The notes below the pieces were generated by a model, which worked only from the letters and a program-made list of their open reading frames with translations, was not told the origin of the DNA and made no database searches. Shown piece by piece: positions 6,578 through 10,403 of a stretch of DNA of 10,403 nt; position 1 is the stretch's first letter, and the number at the start of each line of letters is the position of its first letter. The stretch is from Pyrinomonadaceae bacterium (lineage in GTDB: Bacteria > Acidobacteriota > Blastocatellia > Pyrinomonadales > Pyrinomonadaceae): NCBI GenBank assembly GCA_013695245.1, contig JACDAW010000431.1, positions 1 to 10,403 of the forward strand, written 5' to 3'. The translations under genes were made by a program, and so were the position numbers.

Positions 6578-6913
6578 TTATGAGAAAGGGATCATCGAGA
6601 GGGATAAGAAGCAATCGATCTTCGCTTCGTCTGGTGAGTTTAATGGACGGCGCGTTTTGGAATGACTTACGGCTGCTGTCTTTTCGCCGAATAGTTTGTA
6701 AGCGCCGAACCCGGCGGCTGCGACTAAGATGAGCATCGCAAGCGCGAGCAACCAGCTTATCCTACGTCCAAGATCGCCGCGCGGCGGCGCGAGGATGTCT
6801 GATGTTGAATCCTTAAGTCCTCCGGTGCTTAGCGCCGCTCTGTCCGAAACATCCGCGCGCGCGAAATCGCCCGACCTTTCTCTTGACTGGGGCGATGTTG
6901 AGATTCGCGTCGT
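6578..6913 (-). pseudogene. Remnant: linker and membrane segment of a membrane-anchored regulator or kinase
   Basis: An open frame of 111 codons without ATG or GTG at its beginning. It follows the TGA of the neighbouring remnant directly and in the same frame. Its content looks protein-coding: a polar linker (DRAALSTGGLKDSTSDI), a basic stop-transfer-like GRRIS, a single membrane segment WLLALAMLILVAAAGFGAY, then KLFGEK and a short tail ending at TAA (6578-6580). This is the usual juxtamembrane layout of large acidobacterial proteins that join a DNA-binding or kinase domain to an extracytoplasmic TPR or beta-propeller part; both of those parts are missing here. I read it as a decayed or deleted gene. 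The only internal ATG lies within the membrane segment. Confidence 0.55.
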
Positions 6914-7188
6914 TCAGTCTTGACCAACTTTCATCAAGCCGATGCGATTCAGTAGGTCATTATAGCGAGCGTCTGCGCGAAGGCCGTCGAGCTTCGGTTC
7001 GCAACCGAACCAGATTAACCATTCATCATGACTTTCGTAAGCCTTCTCAAGCCACTCGAAAGCCGCATCATGTTCGCCTAAGCCCGCGTGGATGAGCGCG
7101 AAATAGTAAGGTGAAACTCGATTTTTTCCAGCGTTCGGGCGTCACCGTTGATCAATTGTGGCAGTTGCCAAAGTCCGCCTAGGCGCGG
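6914..7188 (-). pseudogene. Remnant: C-terminal TPR end of a membrane-anchored TPR protein
   Basis: From about 7120 down to the TGA at 6914-6916 the minus strand encodes RVSPYYFALIHAGLGEHDAA, then FEWLEKAYESHDEWLIWF, and ends near LLNRIGLMKVGQD. This is the characteristic last TPR repeats of winged-helix or kinase TPR proteins that are abundant in Acidobacteriota. The frame is blocked upstream at 7142-7144. Between 7123 and 7188 a second frame reads LPQLINGDARTLEK, and the two could join if the run of six A (7122-7127) had one more, suggesting a frameshift. No start codon or ribosome site is visible and the rest of the gene is absent. Confidence 0.65.
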
Positions 7189-7284
7189 TCACTAACAATG
7201 CACTGAGAAAGCTTGTTAATAAAGTTTTACGCCGGGTGGCGCAAGAAGTCATCAGCCTTTATGTCAATCCGTTAATGTTCGAGG

Positions 7285-7293
7285 ATTATAACA
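7285..7293 (-). promoter_or_regulatory. Possible extended -10 promoter element
   Basis: The minus strand reads TGTTATAAT, an exact TGn-TATAAT extended -10 match, with no recognisable -35. It points into the TPR remnant about 100 bases downstream. It may be a leftover promoter or chance. Confidence 0.25.
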
Positions 7294-7429
7294 AAAACTA
7301 ATTTCGTTCGCTCGGCTGCGGGGCGAACAAAAGTTGTGAGTAACAAGGTGATTTATGCGCAAGAACCTTGCCGAGTGGTCACGATAGTTTTAGTATAACG
7401 CTTGGTTTAAGTTATCCGAATCTCTCATG

Positions 7430-7435
7430 AGGAGA
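7430..7435 (+). promoter_or_regulatory. Ribosome binding site deciding the response regulator start
   Basis: AGGAGA, 6 bases before GTG 7442. It overlaps the codons that would follow ATG 7427, so that ATG is unlikely to be the start. Confidence 0.7.
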
Positions 7436-7441
7436 CTACCC

Positions 7442-8191
7442 GTGAATGCGGACTCACAATCAACCGTATTAGTTGTGGAAGATGACGCGGACAGCCGCTA
7501 CCTTTTCTGTTCCCTACTCCGCATGAAGGGTTACGCGGTGGTCGTAGCACGAAACGGCAAGGAAGGAATTTTAGTTGCCTCGCGTACTCATCCCGATTTA
7601 ATCGTGATGGACTTAGCGATGCCGCAGATGGACGGCATCGAAGCCGTGCGCCACATCCTGCAAGTGCCAAAGCTTGCGGGCACGCCTATCTTGGCCGTCA
7701 GCGCCTTTGCGATTGATGACGTCAAAGACGAAGCGAAGGCCGCCGGTTGCATGGACGTGTTGGACAAGCCGCTTAACATTGACAACCTGCTCGCAAAAGT
7801 TGAAAGCGCACTCGTCGCCAAACCCGAAAAAGATTTTCTGCTCCCGGAGGAGAGCAATGATTATTCTTTTCCGCGCGAAGTTGCGCGTGTGCAAATGTCT
7901 ATTCCCGTTAAGTGGGGTTCGACGGAAGCGTGCTGTCATACGGGGACGATCACGAGTTTGAGCGTCAACGGCTGCCTCGTAAGCACGGAGTTGCTGGAAA
8001 CGCTAACGGAGAAGATAGTCCATATTGAACTTGCATTACCTCACGACCGCTCGATCACTCTGAAGGGCGAAGTGCTCTACTATCTTAAGAACGTCGGCTT
8101 CGGAATCAGATTTCAAGAGTTGACCGAAGAGAATAAAGCGACGCTTTCCCTTCTCGTCGGACAACGCCGCCATAGACAGGCCGCGCCTTAA
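7442..8191 (+). CDS. REC-PilZ response regulator
   Basis: A 249-residue two-domain cytoplasmic protein. Residues 8-125 form a receiver domain: acidic pair Asp14/Asp15 (VVEDDADS), phospho-acceptor Asp57 (DLIVMDLAMPQMDG), switch Ser87 and Lys109 (LDKP), all intact, so phosphorylation by a histidine kinase is expected. Residues about 142-240 form a PilZ-like domain: FPREVARVQMSIPVKW has the RxxxR pattern (Arg145, Arg149), the second motif is SLSVNG (172-177) where [D/N]xSxxG is usual, and GFGIRFQEL closes the barrel. PilZ domains often bind cyclic di-GMP; the Ser172 replacement makes binding uncertain. There is no DNA-binding domain, so output is likely through protein contact, for example in motility, polysaccharide or gliding control. 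No partner kinase is nearby. Start GTG 7442 was chosen by its ribosome site; ATG 7427 would add five residues. Confidence 0.92.
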   Translation: MNADSQSTVLVVEDDADSRYLFCSLLRMKGYAVVVARNGKEGILVASRTHPDLIVMDLAMPQMDGIEAVRHILQVPKLAGTPILAVSAFAIDDVKDEAKAAGCMDVLDKPLNIDNLLAKVESALVAKPEKDFLLPEESNDYSFPREVARVQMSIPVKWGSTEACCHTGTITSLSVNGCLVSTELLETLTEKIVHIELALPHDRSITLKGEVLYYLKNVGFGIRFQELTEENKATLSLLVGQRRHRQAAP

Positions 8192-8219
8192 GCAGGGAGA
8201 GGGAGGGAATGCAAATATG

Positions 8220-8233
8220 GCCGGACATCCGGC
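8220..8233. other. Short GC-rich palindrome after the response regulator
   Basis: GCCGGA and TCCGGC flank two bases, 28 bases after the stop codon. The loop is too short and there is no T-run, so it is not a standard terminator. The rest of the 221-base gap up to the DUF350 gene shows nothing recognisable. Confidence 0.25.
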
Positions 8234-8412
8234 GTGTGTTTGCCACCAAACTCGCCGCCCCTCCCACACATTTGATCTTTACGAATCCTGTAAAAAGCGG
8301 ATAGCATGGCGCACGGAATTTTCCAAAGTGACGTGCTTCGCAAAATCGGCCGCTCAAGCTTCAGTCCGGCTTGATGGTTTTGTAACTGTCAATCTATTGT
8401 CAGGAGAAACGA

Positions 8413-8634
8413 ATGATCTTAGCAATGACGCTTCTCGAATCAGTATTGAACGTCGCGCTCTTCTCGCTCGTCGGGATAATACTGTTTGCGCTCGCCTTCT
8501 TCATTATGGGCAAGGTCACTCCGTTTTCGATCCGCAAAGAGATCGAAGAGGATCAGAACGTCGCGCTCGCCGTCGTCATCGGCTCTGTGATCATCGGCAT
8601 CGCCATGATCGTCGTCGCTGCCATGTCGGGCTGA
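8413..8634 (+). CDS. DUF350 small membrane protein
   Basis: A 73-residue inner-membrane protein with two hydrophobic segments (about 7-30 and 48-71) and a short polar loop. The loop and second segment, KEIEEDQNVALAVVIGSVII (41-60), match the conserved DUF350 (UPF0719, YjfL-like) signature, including the EIxxxxNxAxAxxxG pattern. One repeat unit is present; many family members carry two. The function is not established. In other genomes DUF350 genes occur near ion channels and envelope-stress genes of the PspA type, and here a potassium-channel gene follows 160 bases downstream on the same strand. AGGAGA at 8402-8407 lies 5 bases before the ATG, so the start is well supported. Confidence 0.85.
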   Translation: MILAMTLLESVLNVALFSLVGIILFALAFFIMGKVTPFSIRKEIEEDQNVALAVVIGSVIIGIAMIVVAAMSG

Positions 8635-8794
8635 ACGCGATCCCGCCGCTTTACTCTTCGGGCGTGACGGCTAAATAAGCTCGCAACCTTTACAATTGCC
8701 TTATGCGGAACCGACACGCTCTTTGTCCTGTACCCGCATGGGAGTCGCGCGTTAAAACTGGGGTTACCACGCGAAACCTCCTGATCAATCTATC

Positions 8795-9619
8795 GTGAAA
8801 GCCCGTATGCTTCGGAACATTAAGGTTCGACTTTATGATGTGCTGGTCGAGACTGAAGATAATGAATTAATTGATCGCATCGTCGCCACTTTTTTGATGA
8901 TCCTGATTATACTTAACGGGATCGCGGTCGTTCTCGAAACAGTTGATGAGTTAGCCGTCCGCTTCAAATCTATTTTCAGCACGCTGGAAATCTTTTCCGT
9001 CTCAATCTTCACAATCGAGTATCTGCTGCGCCTCTGGATCGCTCCGCTCGATCCGCGCTACTCGAAACCGTTTACGGGAAGATTACGCTACGCGCTAACG
9101 CCGATTGCGATCATCGATCTCTTAGCCATCCTGCCCGCGTTTCTCCCGCTACTCTTTCCATTCGATCTGCGCCTCCTCCGCTTCCTCCGCACCTTTCGCC
9201 TCTTCCGCCTCCTGAAGATGAACCGCTATGCTGATTCTCTAAACACGTTGGACGATGTGGTGCGGTCAAAGAAGGAAGAACTGTTAGTGATCGTCCTCTT
9301 GATCGCGATGCTGCTTTTGTTTTCATCAACTTTGATGTACGTCGTGGAGACGGAGGCGCAGCCCGATAAATTCACCAGTATTCCGGCGGCGATGTGGTGG
9401 GGTGTGGCGACGCTAACAACCGTCGGCTACGGAGACGTGTATCCGATCACTCCCTTAGGTAAATTACTGAGTGGAATCATCGCATTCTTGGGAATCGGCA
9501 TCTTCGCCTTGCCGACAGGGATACTGGCGTCAGGTTTTGCCGAACAAATTAAGAACAAACACTCGAAAAATTCGCCGCGCGTTTGTCCGCATTGCGGAGG
9601 CGAACTTAGTCAAGAATAG
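8795..9619 (+). CDS. Voltage-gated-type potassium channel (six-segment ion transporter)
   Basis: A 274-residue inner-membrane channel subunit, expected to form tetramers that pass K+. S1 is about 26-49, S2 57-82, S3 102-121, and S4 is the Arg-rich RLLRFLRTFRLFRLLK (126-141), a voltage-sensor helix with several Arg at three-residue spacing. S5 is about 161-186, the pore helix IPAAMWWGVATL (196-207), the selectivity filter TTVGYGD (208-214) and S6 about 222-248. The layout matches KvAP/Kv-like bacterial channels. After S6 a short basic tail ends with RVCPHCGGELSQE, a single CxxC (Cys264, Cys267) that could build a zinc site between subunits. The start is uncertain: GTG 8795 and ATG 8807 are in frame and neither has a good ribosome site. 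It may act with the DUF350 protein encoded just upstream. Confidence 0.93.
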   Translation: MKARMLRNIKVRLYDVLVETEDNELIDRIVATFLMILIILNGIAVVLETVDELAVRFKSIFSTLEIFSVSIFTIEYLLRLWIAPLDPRYSKPFTGRLRYALTPIAIIDLLAILPAFLPLLFPFDLRLLRFLRTFRLFRLLKMNRYADSLNTLDDVVRSKKEELLVIVLLIAMLLLFSSTLMYVVETEAQPDKFTSIPAAMWWGVATLTTVGYGDVYPITPLGKLLSGIIAFLGIGIFALPTGILASGFAEQIKNKHSKNSPRVCPHCGGELSQE

Positions 9620-9691
9620 TCAACACGATTCCGAAAGTCGGAGCAAACATTGATTTTAGGTGCTAGTTGAATAAAGTTTAATTTAAGAATC

Positions 9692-10403
9692 ATGTTCAAA
9701 TCTAAGATGTCGAAAACAATTCCATCGCTGTTAACATTCCTTCTGCTCGTTTCCAGCGCGGACATCACTCACGCACAACAACAACAGCAGCAAGGGCAAC
9801 AGGCAACAACTTCGGGCGCGCAGGCGCATAGCGGCATTTCAAAGGAAAGCATCGTGCGAAGTTTAAGCGGACTAAGCACAGAACAACGCGCCGCCACAAT
9901 GCAATTTCTTGTCGCCAGCGTTTCCGCCAACGGCGTTGACTTTCAACTCACGCCGGAAACGGAACAAGAACTTCGCAACGTGGGCGCAAGTGCCGAACTC
10001 CTCGCCGCCATTCGCGCTAACTTTCGCGCCGCAGGTTCTTCTCCCCGCTCTTCAAGCGAGCGTGCGACCGAGCGCGACCCGGCGATGATGGACGATAAAC
10101 CCGTCGTCTCCCGACACGAAATCAAAGTCGGCGGGCGCACGCTTCGCTACACCGTGACGACTGGCATGATGCCCTTAAAGAGCGCGGCGGGCGAAACGGA
10201 AGCACGACTTTTCTACGTCGCTTACACGGCCGACAACGCCGGAAACAAAACGCAGCGCCCTTTGATGTTTTCCTTCAACGGCGGCCCCGGCTCATCCTCC
10301 GTCTGGCTGCACTTGGGCGCTCTGGGCCCTCGCCGCGTCGTGATGCTCGACGACGGCCGGATGCCCGCTCCGCCCTTCCGACTCGTTGACAACGAACACA
10401 CAT
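9692..10403 (+). CDS. Secreted S10 serine carboxypeptidase, N-terminal fragment
   Basis: Partial gene: it begins with ATG at 9692 and runs off the right edge after 237 codons. Residues 1-29 are a signal peptide ending near ITHA; the mature N-terminus is Gln-rich (QQQQQQGQQ, 30-38). Residues about 49-110 form a small helical module, IVRSLSGLSTEQRAATMQFL then VDFQLTPETEQELRNVGAS and ELLAAIRANF, which I know from several unrelated acidobacterial proteins. After a Ser/Arg-rich linker the peptidase domain begins (RTLRYTVTTG, ARLFYVAYTAD). It contains the S10 oxyanion motif FNGGPGSSSVW, followed by LGALGPRRV. The catalytic GESYG, Asp and His lie beyond the window. S10 enzymes remove C-terminal residues from peptides, unusually at acidic pH. 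The ribosome site is weak; ATG 9707 is an alternative start. Confidence 0.88.
   Translation, partial: MFKSKMSKTIPSLLTFLLLVSSADITHAQQQQQQGQQATTSGAQAHSGISKESIVRSLSGLSTEQRAATMQFLVASVSANGVDFQLTPETEQELRNVGASAELLAAIRANFRAAGSSPRSSSERATERDPAMMDDKPVVSRHEIKVGGRTLRYTVTTGMMPLKSAAGETEARLFYVAYTADNAGNKTQRPLMFSFNGGPGSSSVWLHLGALGPRRVVMLDDGRMPAPPFRLVDNEHT
9776..9803 (+). repeat. Glutamine-codon repeat
   Basis: A CAA/CAG tract encoding six Gln, a Gly and two more Gln right after the signal peptide of the S10 peptidase. Such a tract is prone to length change by slippage. Confidence 0.6.

Larger units (their letters stand above)
7189..7441. other. Intergenic region before the response regulator
   Basis: No coding sequence recognised. 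It holds a minus-strand extended -10 match (7285-7293) and, for the plus strand, TATAAC at 7394-7399 with TTGCCG at 7368-7373, spaced 20 bases, longer than ideal. The response regulator promoter must lie here. Confidence 0.4.

Noticed and set aside
6729..7095. Small plus-strand open frames in the region without intact genes
   Set aside because: The minus strand here carries recognisable TPR and membrane-segment sequence, so the plus-strand frames are shadows of remnants.
8217..8678. 153-codon plus-strand open frame across the gap and the DUF350 gene
   Set aside because: It overlaps DUF350 in another frame, has Arg/His-rich composition without motifs, and the DUF350 frame has both a ribosome site and family signature.
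9628..9648. Short hairpin TCCGA-AAG-TCGGA after the channel gene as a terminator
   Set aside because: The stem has only five pairs, a three-base loop and no T-run; too weak to call.

Overview
The window looks like chromosomal DNA of a soil-type Acidobacteriota, possibly class Blastocatellia. This is an inference from family style only: a secreted S10 peptidase with an N-terminal LTPE...LLAAIR helical module, remnants of a membrane-anchored TPR protein ending in SPYYFALI...AFEWLEKAY, a DUF4956 protein, and mid-range GC with strong AGGAG-type ribosome sites and several GTG starts. No rRNA, tRNA, CRISPR array, insertion sequence or phage gene was seen.

Left part (1-1386). A 5' fragment of a secreted alkaline-phosphatase-superfamily enzyme runs off the left edge on the minus strand. 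It is divergent from a secreted Cys-based tyrosine/dual-specificity-type phosphatase (639-1295). A 12-bp perfect hairpin (1320-1351) closes that gene and separates it from the convergent minus-strand cluster.

Central part (1387-6405), all minus strand and read from high to low coordinates: a PPP-family metallophosphatase (5758-6405), polyphosphate kinase PPK1 (3399-5564), an exported protein of unknown family carrying a kinase-like residue pattern (2392-3345), and a DUF4956 membrane protein (1387-2301). The last three are closely spaced (53 and about 90 bp) and look like one operon. A perfect 12-bp palindrome, TGTAAATTTACA, lies just upstream of the ppk1 start. The set suggests polyphosphate synthesis coupled to a membrane protein and an envelope protein, with a phosphatase next to it. 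This is the most interesting part of the window.

Between 6406 and 7441 there is no intact gene. It holds minus-strand remnants of one or two membrane-anchored TPR regulator-type genes: a C-terminal TPR piece followed, in the wrong order, by a linker-plus-membrane-segment piece.

Right part (7442-10403), plus strand: a two-domain REC-PilZ response regulator, a 73-residue DUF350 membrane protein, a voltage-gated-type potassium channel with a TTVGYGD filter and a C-terminal CPHCG motif, and the 5' part of a secreted S10 serine carboxypeptidase running off the right edge. DUF350 and the channel may work together at the membrane. The response regulator joins phosphorelay input to a potential c-di-GMP sensor.
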